A DNA stretch of 64,000 bases, from positions 34,990 through 98,989 of the forward strand of contig NZ_VSSS01000027.1 of NCBI RefSeq assembly GCF_008123425.1, read 5' to 3'. Source of the DNA: Bradyrhizobium rifense. GTDB taxonomy: Bacteria; Pseudomonadota; Alphaproteobacteria; Rhizobiales; Xanthobacteraceae. Below, piece after piece: positions 36,616 through 44,800 of the stretch. A program made the position numbers and the translations under genes. The notes beneath the pieces were generated by a model that did no database searches, was not told where the DNA came from, and saw only the letters and a program-made list of their open reading frames with translations. Each line of letters begins with the position of its first letter. Positions within the stretch are counted from its first letter, which is position 1.

Positions 36616-36765
36616 GGCCCATCGCAGCCGGATGCGGGCTTTTTGCGACCCGGCAGGCCCCCCGGGAGCAACGCTTCTTTCACGAAACGGGCCTAAATTT
36701 CCCGGTTGTGGGGCGGCTTGAGCTTATGGCGCGCCCACGGCGTGCCAGAATCCGAGTTGCGTTTT

Positions 36766-37848
36766 ATGACCGTTGCCACGTCGCTCATTCCCGGACTGGA
36801 CGATATCGTCAAACGCGGCGATCCGCGTCGTCGTGGCGAGATCGCGAGCGCCATTGCCGCGCTGTTCTTTCAGGACGCCTCAAAACTCCGTCCCGAGCTC
36901 GTCGATCTCTTCGACAATCTCCTGATCGATCTCGTCCCGCATGCGGAGCTTGCCTCGCGCGTCGATCTCGCCGAGCGCTTCTCGCGGCTGGACAATGCGC
37001 CGCCTCATCTGGTCGGCCAGCTCGCTCGTGAAAACGAAATCCTGGTGGCGGGTCCGGTGCTGCGCCGTTCGCCCGTGCTCGATGAAGCCGCGCTCGTCGA
37101 GATTGCCCGGCTGAAGGGCCAGGGCCATCTGCTGGCGATGACCGAACGGCCGACCCTGTCGACTGAGATCACCGACGTGCTGGTCGAGCGCGGCGATCGC
37201 GACGTGGTGCGTCGCGCCGCCGGCAATGCCGGTGCGATCTTCTCAGCCGGTGGCTATTCGGAGCTGATCAAGCGCGCCAGCCAGGATGGCGTGCTGACGC
37301 TCAAGATCGGCCAGCGCGAAGATCTCTCCGGCGAGCATCTCAAGGAACTCCTGGACGGCACGCTCGATGTCATTCGCCGTCGCCTGTCCAGCGTGGTCAA
37401 TCCGACGCGCCAGGTCGAGATCAAGCGCGCCATGGCTTCGATCGAGGAAGCAAAGCTGCCGCCCGGCCCGCGGCGCGATTTCTCCGCCGCGCAACGTACG
37501 GTGCTTGGCCTGCATCGCGGCGGCCATCTCGGCGAAAGCGCGCTGCTTGGTTTTGCCAAGGCGCACAAATACGAGGAATCGGTCGCCACGCTCTCGGCGA
37601 TGGCCGGCGTCAGGCTTTCGATGCTCGATCGCCTGATCGCGGGCGACCGCTACGATCCGATCCTGATCCTCGGCCGTGTCCTGAATCTCGGCTGGCCCAC
37701 GGTGCGCGCGCTGATCCTGATGTGGTACGGGCCGCATCGCATGCCGGCCGATGCCGATCTTGAGCAAGCCCGAACGAATTTCACCCGCCTGATGCCGGCG
37801 ACCGCCGAGCGCGTCGTGAATTTCTGGCGCAACCGGCGAACGATCTAG
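36766..37848 (+). CDS. DUF2336 domain-containing protein
   Basis: A 360-residue all-helical protein of the DUF2336 family, frequent in Rhizobiales with no established function. The body is made of HEAT-like helical repeats: SLIPGLDDIVKRGDPRRRGEI, then RLDNAPPHLVGQLARENEILVAGPVLRRSPVL, then ERGDRDVVRRAAGNAGAIFS. No signal peptide or membrane segment, so cytoplasmic. The ATG at 36766 is preferred to the frame opening at 36706. Its stop overlaps the trmB stop by 4 bases. Confidence 0.85.
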   Translation: MTVATSLIPGLDDIVKRGDPRRRGEIASAIAALFFQDASKLRPELVDLFDNLLIDLVPHAELASRVDLAERFSRLDNAPPHLVGQLARENEILVAGPVLRRSPVLDEAALVEIARLKGQGHLLAMTERPTLSTEITDVLVERGDRDVVRRAAGNAGAIFSAGGYSELIKRASQDGVLTLKIGQREDLSGEHLKELLDGTLDVIRRRLSSVVNPTRQVEIKRAMASIEEAKLPPGPRRDFSAAQRTVLGLHRGGHLGESALLGFAKAHKYEESVATLSAMAGVRLSMLDRLIAGDRYDPILILGRVLNLGWPTVRALILMWYGPHRMPADADLEQARTNFTRLMPATAERVVNFWRNRRTI

Positions 37849-38555
37849 CTTCGGCGAAATCGCAAGTACGCCGCCTTGCGTCCTTCGCGCGCGGCTTTTC
37901 GTCCATAGCGCGTCATGGTGTAGCCGGCCCAGGGCTGACGAAAATCATCGGCGCGTTCCGCAAGCCATTGAAAGTCCGGCGCGCGTGCAAGATGCGACAG
38001 CGTCCAGGCGCAGTAATCGTCGATATCGCAGACGAAACGGAATTCACCGCCCGACTTCAGCACGCGCGCCATCGCGACGATCGTCCGGTCCTGAACGAAG
38101 CGCCGCTTCCAGTGTCGCCGCTTCGGCCAGGGATCGGGGTGGATCAGATCGACCCGCGACAGCGAGGCGTCCGGGAGCCACGCCAGCAGTTCGGCGGCAT
38201 CGCCGGCGAACAAGCGGATGTTGGCGATGTTGGCGGCCTCGATCTGCGCAAGGATCTTTGCCATGCCGTTGACATAGGGCTCGCAGCCGATGAAGCCCGT
38301 CGTCGTGAAGTTTTGCGCTTCCGCCGCGAGATGCTCGCCCCCGCCGAAGCCGATCTCGAGCCGGATGTCTTCGGCCGCGGGATCGAAGATCTCGGCGGCG
38401 TCCGCCGGCCTCTCCGTCGTGATGTCGAGCGCAAGATGCGGCAGCAGATGATCGACCAGCTCGGCCTGGTGTTGCCTGAGCTTGTGGCCCTTGCGCCGTC
38501 CGAAGAAGGCGCGCTCGCCGTCGGCGCGATCAGGATCTGATTTGCGTTCGCTCAT
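37845..38555 (-). CDS. trmB: tRNA (guanine-N7)-methyltransferase
   Basis: SAM-dependent enzyme that makes m7G46 in tRNA variable loops. 236 residues, normal length. FFGRRKGHKLRQHQAELVDHLLP starts the family region; IRLEIGFGGGEHLAAEA is SAM motif I (about 76-92); LIHPDPWPKRRHWKRRFVQ is the TrmB signature (about 145-163). In many Rhizobiales metK lies next to trmB, but here an M20 peptidase gene is adjacent, overlapping by 4 bases. Confidence 0.96.
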   Translation of the reverse strand: MSERKSDPDRADGERAFFGRRKGHKLRQHQAELVDHLLPHLALDITTERPADAAEIFDPAAEDIRLEIGFGGGEHLAAEAQNFTTTGFIGCEPYVNGMAKILAQIEAANIANIRLFAGDAAELLAWLPDASLSRVDLIHPDPWPKRRHWKRRFVQDRTIVAMARVLKSGGEFRFVCDIDDYCAWTLSHLARAPDFQWLAERADDFRQPWAGYTMTRYGRKAAREGRKAAYLRFRRS

Positions 38556-39679
38556 CGCAGCGTCTGGTACAGGCGATGGAGCAGCCGCGCGCGCGGCTCG
38601 AGCGAGGAGACGTAGAGCTGCTCATAGTGAGTATGCGCGCCCTTGCCGTCGACGCCGAGCCCGTCGAGCGTGCCGGTGTACGGCGCGGTGAAATTGCCGT
38701 CGGAGCCGCCGCCCGTGTGGGTGTCGATCAGCTCGAAGCCGATCTCTGCGGCGATGGTCTTGGCGTGCTCATAGAGCGAGGCACCCGCGTTGCCCTTCTC
38801 GTAAGGAGGACGGTTGAGCTCGCCGGTGACGGTGACGGTCACGCCGTCGGTCTTCGAAGTCAGTCCGAGGATCTTGGCGACGAATTCTTCGGCATCGTTG
38901 AAGCTCGGCACGCGCAGATCGACTTCGGCATAGGCCTCTTCCGGCGTGACGTTGGGGCGCGTGCCGCCGCGCACCACGCCGACATTGACGGTGACGCCGC
39001 GCTTCAGGTCGTTCATCCCTTCTAGCGTCTGGATCACGTTGGCGAGCTCGCGCACGGCGCTGCGGCCGTCTTCGGGCCGCGAGCCGGCATGCGCGGGCAC
39101 GCCCTTGATGTAAATCTTGAATCGTCCGACGCCCTTGCGTCCGGTGACGATCTTGCCGCCGTCGCGCGCCGGTTCCGTCACCAGCACATATTTGGCCTTG
39201 CGCCCTTCCGCCTCGATCAGCGCGCGCGAGGTCGGGCTGCCGATCTCCTCGTCGGAGGTGAACATGTGGGTGATGCCGAGCGGCGGACGCTCGGGCGCAG
39301 CGCAAAGCTCGCGAAAGGCGTGATAGGCGATGTAGGCGCCACCCTTCATGTCGTAGATGCCGGGACCGAACGCACTGTCGCCTTCGACCTTGAAAGGCAG
39401 GCGTTGGATGAAGCCCATGGGATGAACGGTATCGAGATGGCTGAGCACCAGGATACCGGGCCGGTCCTGACCCCAGGTCGAACGCACCACGAGATGATCG
39501 CCGCAGCCATCGACGCCGGCGACGCGTTCGAGCGTGACGGGCAGATCGCGGTAATGGTCGGCAACCACGGAGACCAGCCTGTTGACCTGGTCAGGCACTT
39601 CCGTCGGCGTCTCGATCTCCACCCAGCGGCGGATACCAGCGAGAATAGTTTGGGAATCGAACGAATTGGAGTTCGCCAT
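38552..39679 (-). CDS. M20-family metallopeptidase (glutamate carboxypeptidase-like)
   Basis: Zinc-dependent exopeptidase or deacylase of about 375 residues, probably dizinc. Metal-binding and catalytic residues are evident: LSHLDTVHPMG (His and Asp), GPGIYDMKGG (bridging Asp), TSDEEIGS (Glu pair) and the late HTGGGSDGNFTA (His). The central dimerisation domain starts TGRKGVGRFKIYIKGVPAHAGSRP. It resembles the CPG2/ArgE group; the substrate, maybe an N-acyl or gamma-glutamyl amino acid, is unknown. No signal peptide. The start at 39679 (MANSNSF) is chosen on similarity; ATG codons near 39709 are alternatives. Confidence 0.87.
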   Translation of the reverse strand: MANSNSFDSQTILAGIRRWVEIETPTEVPDQVNRLVSVVADHYRDLPVTLERVAGVDGCGDHLVVRSTWGQDRPGILVLSHLDTVHPMGFIQRLPFKVEGDSAFGPGIYDMKGGAYIAYHAFRELCAAPERPPLGITHMFTSDEEIGSPTSRALIEAEGRKAKYVLVTEPARDGGKIVTGRKGVGRFKIYIKGVPAHAGSRPEDGRSAVRELANVIQTLEGMNDLKRGVTVNVGVVRGGTRPNVTPEEAYAEVDLRVPSFNDAEEFVAKILGLTSKTDGVTVTVTGELNRPPYEKGNAGASLYEHAKTIAAEIGFELIDTHTGGGSDGNFTAPYTGTLDGLGVDGKGAHTHYEQLYVSSLEPRARLLHRLYQTLR

Positions 39680-39794
39680 GTACGTATCTGTGCCTTCGAA
39701 TCGCATCATCTCAGCGGAGGCGCGCTGAAGAGCGCCCGCAAATGACGACATAGGCCAGATTTGGCGCAGTCTCAAATCGGAATGAGGTGGCGCC

Positions 39795-40208
39795 TCAGCG
39801 CTTGTCCGGGCCTTCGCGGGCGGCGATCTGCTCGACGAGATCGACGATCGAACGGCGCAGCTTCGAATCGGTGATTCGCGTGAACGCCCTGGTCAGCGCG
39901 AGCCCTTCGGAGGTCGCGAGGAAGTCGGAGACATAAGAGGGCGATGCACCTTCCGCGAAGCCGTTGGGCCCGGCGACGCCGCTCGGTCCGCCCTCGAACA
40001 GGAACGACACCGGCACCTGCAGAATCTCGGCGATCTGCTGGATTCGGCTTGCACCGACGCGGTTCGTGCCCTTCTCGTACTTCTGAATCTGCTGGAAAGT
40101 CAGGCCCAAAGCTTCACCGAGCTTTTCCTGACTCATGCCCAACATGATGCGGCGCATGCGCACGCGACTGCCGACATATTTGTCAACAGGGTTGGGCGCT
40201 TTCGACAT
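39795..40208 (-). CDS. XRE-family helix-turn-helix regulator
   Basis: A 137-residue DNA-binding protein. The HTH is at about 10-68 (VGSRVRMRRIMLGMSQEKLGEALGL then TFQQIQKYEKGTNRVGASRI). The C-terminal half (about 75-137) is less conserved and ends with a helix that may dimerise. Rhizobiales frequently carry such a regulator between lnt and metK. It may repress its own gene through the adjacent inverted repeat. Function unknown. Confidence 0.92.
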   Translation of the reverse strand: MSKAPNPVDKYVGSRVRMRRIMLGMSQEKLGEALGLTFQQIQKYEKGTNRVGASRIQQIAEILQVPVSFLFEGGPSGVAGPNGFAEGASPSYVSDFLATSEGLALTRAFTRITDSKLRRSIVDLVEQIAAREGPDKR

Positions 40209-40238
40209 TTCCTCAGCCCTCCAAACACCACCGTCGGC

Positions 40239-40254
40239 GCAATAGAAGTATTGC
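40239..40254. promoter_or_regulatory. Inverted repeat upstream of the XRE regulator gene
   Basis: GCAATA-GAAG-TATTGC is a perfect 6+6 dyad that ends 31 bases upstream of the XRE gene start. Its position and symmetry fit an operator for autoregulation by a dimeric HTH protein. Confidence 0.45.
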
Positions 40255-40397
40255 CTCAGGTGACAGCGACGTCAAAACTTCACCCTGATTGGGGAAACAT
40301 TGCGGAGAAATTTAGCAATGCACCGCTGTCTTGTGCAGCCGGTGCAGAATGGGGAGCCCGCGTGCAGTCTGTCAACCGTGGGACTGCGGTTGTCAAA

Positions 40398-40423
40398 GGT
40401 TTCCGGCCGCCTCGCCGGAAACC
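40398..40423 (-). terminator. Hairpin after lnt, candidate terminator
   Basis: GGTTTCCGGC and GCCGGAAACC make a 10-bp stem with a 6-base loop, 17 bases beyond the lnt stop. Only a short TTTGA follows on the minus strand, so termination may be weak. It marks the end of the miaB-phoH-ybeY-corC-lnt run. Confidence 0.6.
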
Positions 40424-40439
40424 GCTAGCGACGGCACGA

Positions 40440-42053
40440 TCAGGGGTGCCGTTTGGCAACACGTCGTCGCACCGCCAAAATCACAGCCAGCGCGACGAGC
40501 ATGGCTGCGGGGATGTCACCGACTCTCGCATAGATGGTGGGCGGGATTGAGGTGGGCAGGTTTGCATCCAAAATGCCTTCGATTCCGAGACCGAGGCTGG
40601 CCACCGTGCGTCCGACCGGATCGATCACGGCCGAGATGCCGGTATTGGCGGAGCGGACCAGCGGCAGTCCGAGCTCGATGGCGCGCATCCGCGCCTGCTC
40701 CAGATGCTGATACGGACCGGTCGAAATGCCGAACCAGCCGTCATTGGTGAGGTTCACCATCCAGCCCGGGCGCTCGTCGCGCGTCCCGACCTCGCCGGGG
40801 AAAATCGCCTCGTAGCAGATCGACGGCAGCGCGGGCGGTGCGCCCGGCACCGGCAGCACGTGCCGCACCGTGCCGGCAATGAAGCCGCCACGCATCCGCG
40901 TCAGTTGTTCGAAGCCGAGCTTCTCCATCAAACCCTGGTAGGGAAGATATTCGCCGAACGGAACCAGGTGCAGCTTGTCGTAGACCGCAAGCACGCTGCC
41001 ATCATGATCGATCACGTAGATCGAATTATAGGCCCGCGTGATCGGTGTGCCCGGCGGCAGATCGGGGGCGCGGACCGATCCGGTGATCAGCACCGTGCCC
41101 TTGGGCAGCAGCTCGGCGATTTGCGCCATCGCATCGGCTTCGCGCGTCAGGAAGAACGGAAAGGCGGATTCCGGCCAGATCAAAATCGTGGCAGCGCTCA
41201 CGCCTGTCGATTGCGGCCCGGAGGCGCGGTCCGACAGCGCGAGATATTTCTTCATCACCTCCGCCTTGGCGGCGTAGTTGAATTTCAGGTCCTGCTGCAG
41301 GTTCGGCTGCATCAGGCGCAGCTTGGCACCCGCGACCATCGTGGTCGGATGCAGCGCCATGCGGATGGCGCCGAAGATGCCCATCACGACCAGCAGCGCA
41401 ATGGCCGCGGCGGGCACGCGCCAGGCCAGGCTGCGATCGCGCGTGCGGTCGATCAGCACTGCCGGGCTCGCGAAGATCGCGACCGTGAGGAAGGTCATGC
41501 CCCACTGCCCGATCAGCGAGGCGGTCTGCGCCAGCGCCAGCGGCTCCGACAGCGCATAGCCGAAGGCGTTCCAGGGGAAGCCGGTCAGCACGTGTCCGCG
41601 CAACCATTCGCCGACCGTGAGGCTCGCGGCGAGCGCGAGAATGCGGGTGGCATCCTTGGTCCAGAGCAGGCGGGCCAGCGCAAAACCGATCGCGGTGAAA
41701 ATCGAGAGATAGGCCGGCAGGCCCAGCACGGCAAACGGCGTCAGCCAGGCGAACACATCCGCGTCGACGAAGAAGGCGATGCCGATCCAGTAGAGGCCGG
41801 GGACGAAATAGCCGAGCCCGAACCAGTAGCCGGTCAGCGCCGCGGCGGGGACGCCGCCATATCGCCCGGCCCCGGCGCCATCGATCAGCCAGACCATCAC
41901 GGGGAAGGTGATGAACAGCACCGGAAAGAAATTGAACGGGGCCAGCGCCAGCACCGACAGCGCGCCGCACGCCATCGCCAGCAGCGCGCGCTTCCACCCC
42001 CAGGTCAGGATGATAGCGAGCGCAATCTGCCGAAGTCGCTGGAACGCGCTCAC
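40440..42053 (-). CDS. lnt: Apolipoprotein N-acyltransferase
   Basis: Inner-membrane enzyme that N-acylates lipoproteins, the last lipoprotein maturation step. 537 residues. The N-terminal half has about six membrane segments (LLAMACGALSVLALAPFNFFPVLFITFP and later); the periplasmic nitrilase domain (about 230-490) has the catalytic Glu in WPESAFPF, Lys in YDKLHLVPFGEYLP and Cys in LPSICYEAIFP. A final membrane segment ends it. The start is GTG overlapping the corC stop (GTGA), indicating coupling. Confidence 0.96.
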   Translation of the reverse strand: MSAFQRLRQIALAIILTWGWKRALLAMACGALSVLALAPFNFFPVLFITFPVMVWLIDGAGAGRYGGVPAAALTGYWFGLGYFVPGLYWIGIAFFVDADVFAWLTPFAVLGLPAYLSIFTAIGFALARLLWTKDATRILALAASLTVGEWLRGHVLTGFPWNAFGYALSEPLALAQTASLIGQWGMTFLTVAIFASPAVLIDRTRDRSLAWRVPAAAIALLVVMGIFGAIRMALHPTTMVAGAKLRLMQPNLQQDLKFNYAAKAEVMKKYLALSDRASGPQSTGVSAATILIWPESAFPFFLTREADAMAQIAELLPKGTVLITGSVRAPDLPPGTPITRAYNSIYVIDHDGSVLAVYDKLHLVPFGEYLPYQGLMEKLGFEQLTRMRGGFIAGTVRHVLPVPGAPPALPSICYEAIFPGEVGTRDERPGWMVNLTNDGWFGISTGPYQHLEQARMRAIELGLPLVRSANTGISAVIDPVGRTVASLGLGIEGILDANLPTSIPPTIYARVGDIPAAMLVALAVILAVRRRVAKRHP

Positions 42054-43168
42054 TGCGGGCCGGTCCCGTCGGCAGGCGGCGGGGTTGGCGTGTCGCCGGC
42101 CGGCGGCTGGCCGCTCTCGGGCGGGGCCTCGCGGCGGCGGCTCTCGCGCTGGGTGCGCGGCGCCGGGCGTTCCTTCCGCGTCGAGATGCGCAGCCGCTTG
42201 ACGCGGCGCGGATCGGCATCGAGCACCTCGACCTCGTAATGGCCGGGGCCCGAGATCACCTCGCCGCGCACCGGCAGGCGCCCGACGAAGCTGACGAGAT
42301 AGCCGCCCAGCGTCTCCACTTCCTCGCCGGCCTCGCCGGTGACAAAGTCCTCGCCGATCACGGTGCGCACGTCGTCGAGGCTGGCGCGGGCATCGGCGAT
42401 GAAGGCGTTGTCGGGCAGCCGCACGATCGACGGCGGCTCGTCGCTGTCATGCTCGTCGTCGATTTCGCCGACGATCTGCTCGACGATATCCTCGAGCGAA
42501 ACCAGCCCGTCGCTGCCGCCATATTCGTCGACGACCAGCGCCAGATGAATGCGCGTCGCCTGCATCTGCGCGAGCAAATCGATCGCCCGCATCGACGGCG
42601 GTACATAGAGCAGCTTGCGGATGATGCGCGCGTCATGCAGCGGCAGTGCGAGATCGACGGTGCGCAAATCGAGCCCGGCCGGCAGCGGCTTCTTGCGCTT
42701 GGTCTTGGTGGCCTCCGACACGCGCGCACGCGCGGTCATGAAGGCGAGCAGGTCGCGGATGTGGACGATGCCGACGGGGTCGTCCAGCGTCTCGTTGTAG
42801 ACCACGAGGCGCGAATGGCCCGCGCTCTCGAAACGGTCCATCAATTCGCCGAGCGGGATGTCGCGCTTCACCGCGATGATGTCGGCACGATGCACCATGA
42901 CGTCGGCGATGCGGCGCTCGTGCAGGCCGAGGATGTTGCGCAGCATGGTGCGCTCGACCGCGGAGAAGCCGGTGTCGTCGGGTGTCGTCGCATCGAGCAC
43001 GACCTGGAGATCGTCGCGCACCGATCCGGCCTTCCAACCGAACAGCGTGCGGATGGCGCGCAGCAGCCAGCCATCCGCTGTCGGGCGCAGCACTTCGCCG
43101 GGCGCTACCACGGCCGGCAGATTGGCCGTGTTGCGCGGATTGTCGTGAATAGGCTCTGAATCCGGCAT
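42050..43168 (-). CDS. corC: CorC/TlyC-type CBS-domain protein
   Basis: A 372-residue cytoplasmic protein with two CBS domains (about 95-225; the first reads RRIADVMVHRADIIAVKRDIPLGELMDRF) and a C-terminal CorC_HlyC transporter-associated domain (about 240-335, with DDVRTVIGEDFVTGEAGEEVETLGGYLVSFVGRLP in parts). The C-terminal tail is Arg/Pro-rich. There are no membrane segments, so it resembles CorC, thought to aid divalent cation efflux, not full-length HlyC transporters. The ATG at 43168 sits in TGAGATG behind ybeY with GGGGA as RBS. Confidence 0.9.
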   Translation of the reverse strand: MPDSEPIHDNPRNTANLPAVVAPGEVLRPTADGWLLRAIRTLFGWKAGSVRDDLQVVLDATTPDDTGFSAVERTMLRNILGLHERRIADVMVHRADIIAVKRDIPLGELMDRFESAGHSRLVVYNETLDDPVGIVHIRDLLAFMTARARVSEATKTKRKKPLPAGLDLRTVDLALPLHDARIIRKLLYVPPSMRAIDLLAQMQATRIHLALVVDEYGGSDGLVSLEDIVEQIVGEIDDEHDSDEPPSIVRLPDNAFIADARASLDDVRTVIGEDFVTGEAGEEVETLGGYLVSFVGRLPVRGEVISGPGHYEVEVLDADPRRVKRLRISTRKERPAPRTQRESRRREAPPESGQPPAGDTPTPPPADGTGPQ

Positions 43169-43169
43169 C

Positions 43170-43679
43170 TCAGTGCGTCCCCGTGCGGTCTGCATAGGGA
43201 TCGGGGATGCCGAGGTGAGCCAGGATCTCGGTTTCGAGCGTTTCCATCTCTTCCGCGTCGTCGTCGTTCTCGTGATCGTAGCCGATCAGATGCAGGAAGC
43301 CATGCACCGCGAGATGACTCAAATGATGGTCGAACGGCTTGTGTTCCTCGTCCGCCTCGCGCCGCATGGTCTCGTAGGCGATCGCGATGTCGCCGAGCAT
43401 GCGCGGCGCATCGCCCGGCTTCCACTCGCCCTCCGGCTGGAGCGCGGGAAACGACAGCACGTTGGTCGGTTTGTCCATGCCCCGCCAGTTGCTGTTGAGC
43501 GTGCGGATGCCGGCATCATCGGTCAGCATCACAGCCACTTCCGCCTCCGCGACATCTTCATCGACGGATTCGGCGGCGGCCGCGACGGCGCGCTGGATCA
43601 CGGTTTCGGCATCGGGCTCGCTCTGCCAGCAATCGGCGACGACGAGAACCTCGGTCATGGGAAGGTTGGGATGTGACAT
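43170..43679 (-). CDS. ybeY: Endoribonuclease YbeY
   Basis: Single-strand-specific metal-dependent endoribonuclease involved in 16S rRNA 3' maturation and ribosome quality control. 169 residues. The zinc ligands are in HLAVHGFLHLIGYDHE (HGFLHLxGYDH). NSNWRGMDKPTNVLSFPA is the other conserved block. The ATG at 43679 (MSHPNLPMTEV) is chosen by family length; the frame is open 102 bases further. Between phoH and corC, the usual order. Confidence 0.95.
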   Translation of the reverse strand: MSHPNLPMTEVLVVADCWQSEPDAETVIQRAVAAAAESVDEDVAEAEVAVMLTDDAGIRTLNSNWRGMDKPTNVLSFPALQPEGEWKPGDAPRMLGDIAIAYETMRREADEEHKPFDHHLSHLAVHGFLHLIGYDHENDDDAEEMETLETEILAHLGIPDPYADRTGTH

Positions 43680-43740
43680 TGTCTTTGTTCGGAACGAAAG
43701 GGCGCTTCGTCCGCGCCCGCAGGGTCCGGCTGTTGTCCCG

Positions 43741-44796
43741 TCAGGATTTACCGGCGGCCGGCCGCTGCGGCTGCCCTTCATAGGCAGAGACGATCCGCGC
43801 CACGAGCTCGTGGCGGATCACGTCCTCGGCTTTAAAATGAACTTGCGCAATGCCTTCGACGCCGCTCAGAAGCCGGGTTGCTTCGGCCAGTCCCGAGGTC
43901 TGGCCGTTCGGCAGATCGATCTGCGAGGGATCGCCGGTCACGATCATGCGGCTGTTCTCGCCGAGACGGGTCAGGAACATCTTCATCTGCATCGATGTCG
44001 TGTTCTGCGCCTCATCGAGGATGATCGCGGCGTTGGTCAGCGTACGGCCGCGCATGAAGGCGAGCGGCGCGATCTCGATCTCGCCGGTCTGCAATGCGCG
44101 TTCGACGATGCGTGCGTCCATGAGGTCGTAGAGCGCGTCGTAGATCGGGCGCAGATACGGATCGACCTTCTCGCGGAGGTCGCCGGGCAGGAAGCCCAGC
44201 CGCTCGCCGGCTTCGACCGCCGGACGCGACAGGATGATCTTGTCGACCTCCTTGCGCTCGAACAATTGCGCGGCATGCGCGACCGCGAGCCAGGTCTTGC
44301 CGGTGCCGGCGGGGCCGATGCCGAACACGAGCTCATGGCGCTTCAGCGCGCGGATGTAGGAGTCCTGCGCAGCCGTGCGTGCGCGCACCGGGCGCTTGCG
44401 CAAGTTGATGCTGTCGAAGGTCGACTTCGCTGACTTGGCGTCGAACTCGAACAGCGACCCTTGCGCGATCACCGCGCGAATCGCGCCTTCGACCTCGCCC
44501 TGGTCGACATCCTGCCCCTTCACGGCGTGCGCGTAGAGCGTCTCCAGCACGCGGCGCGCCGCATCGCAGCCATCGCGCGAGCCGCCGATGGTGATGTGAT
44601 TGCCTTTGGAGTCCACGACGACGCCGAGCCGCCGCTCGATCTGCGCCAAATTCTGGCCATAGGGTCCGACCAGCGCGGATGCGGCGCGGTTGTCGTCGAA
44701 GTCGATGACGACCTGGGTCTCGGGCGGAACTTGCATGTCGCGGTCAAATTTGCGGCTGGGAGCGATAGAAGACGAATCCGATGCGCTTTTTGGCAA
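43741..44796 (-). CDS. phoH: PhoH-family P-loop ATPase
   Basis: Cytoplasmic ATPase linked to RNA metabolism; genes for it and YbeY are nearly always adjacent. 351 residues. Walker A is GPAGTGKTWLAVAHA (about 157-171), Walker B IILDEAQNTT (about 249-258), and the N-terminal part (about 20-90) resembles a KH-like domain. I kept the TTG at 44796 as start because GGAG precedes it; an ATG at 44736 has no such signal. It starts 4 bases after the miaB stop. Confidence 0.94.
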   Translation of the reverse strand: MPKSASDSSSIAPSRKFDRDMQVPPETQVVIDFDDNRAASALVGPYGQNLAQIERRLGVVVDSKGNHITIGGSRDGCDAARRVLETLYAHAVKGQDVDQGEVEGAIRAVIAQGSLFEFDAKSAKSTFDSINLRKRPVRARTAAQDSYIRALKRHELVFGIGPAGTGKTWLAVAHAAQLFERKEVDKIILSRPAVEAGERLGFLPGDLREKVDPYLRPIYDALYDLMDARIVERALQTGEIEIAPLAFMRGRTLTNAAIILDEAQNTTSMQMKMFLTRLGENSRMIVTGDPSQIDLPNGQTSGLAEATRLLSGVEGIAQVHFKAEDVIRHELVARIVSAYEGQPQRPAAGKS

Positions 44797-44800
44797 GGGT

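Noticed and set aside
40704..42239. 511-codon plus-strand frame over lnt
   Set aside because: Shadow of lnt; the Lnt active-site residues are on the minus strand.
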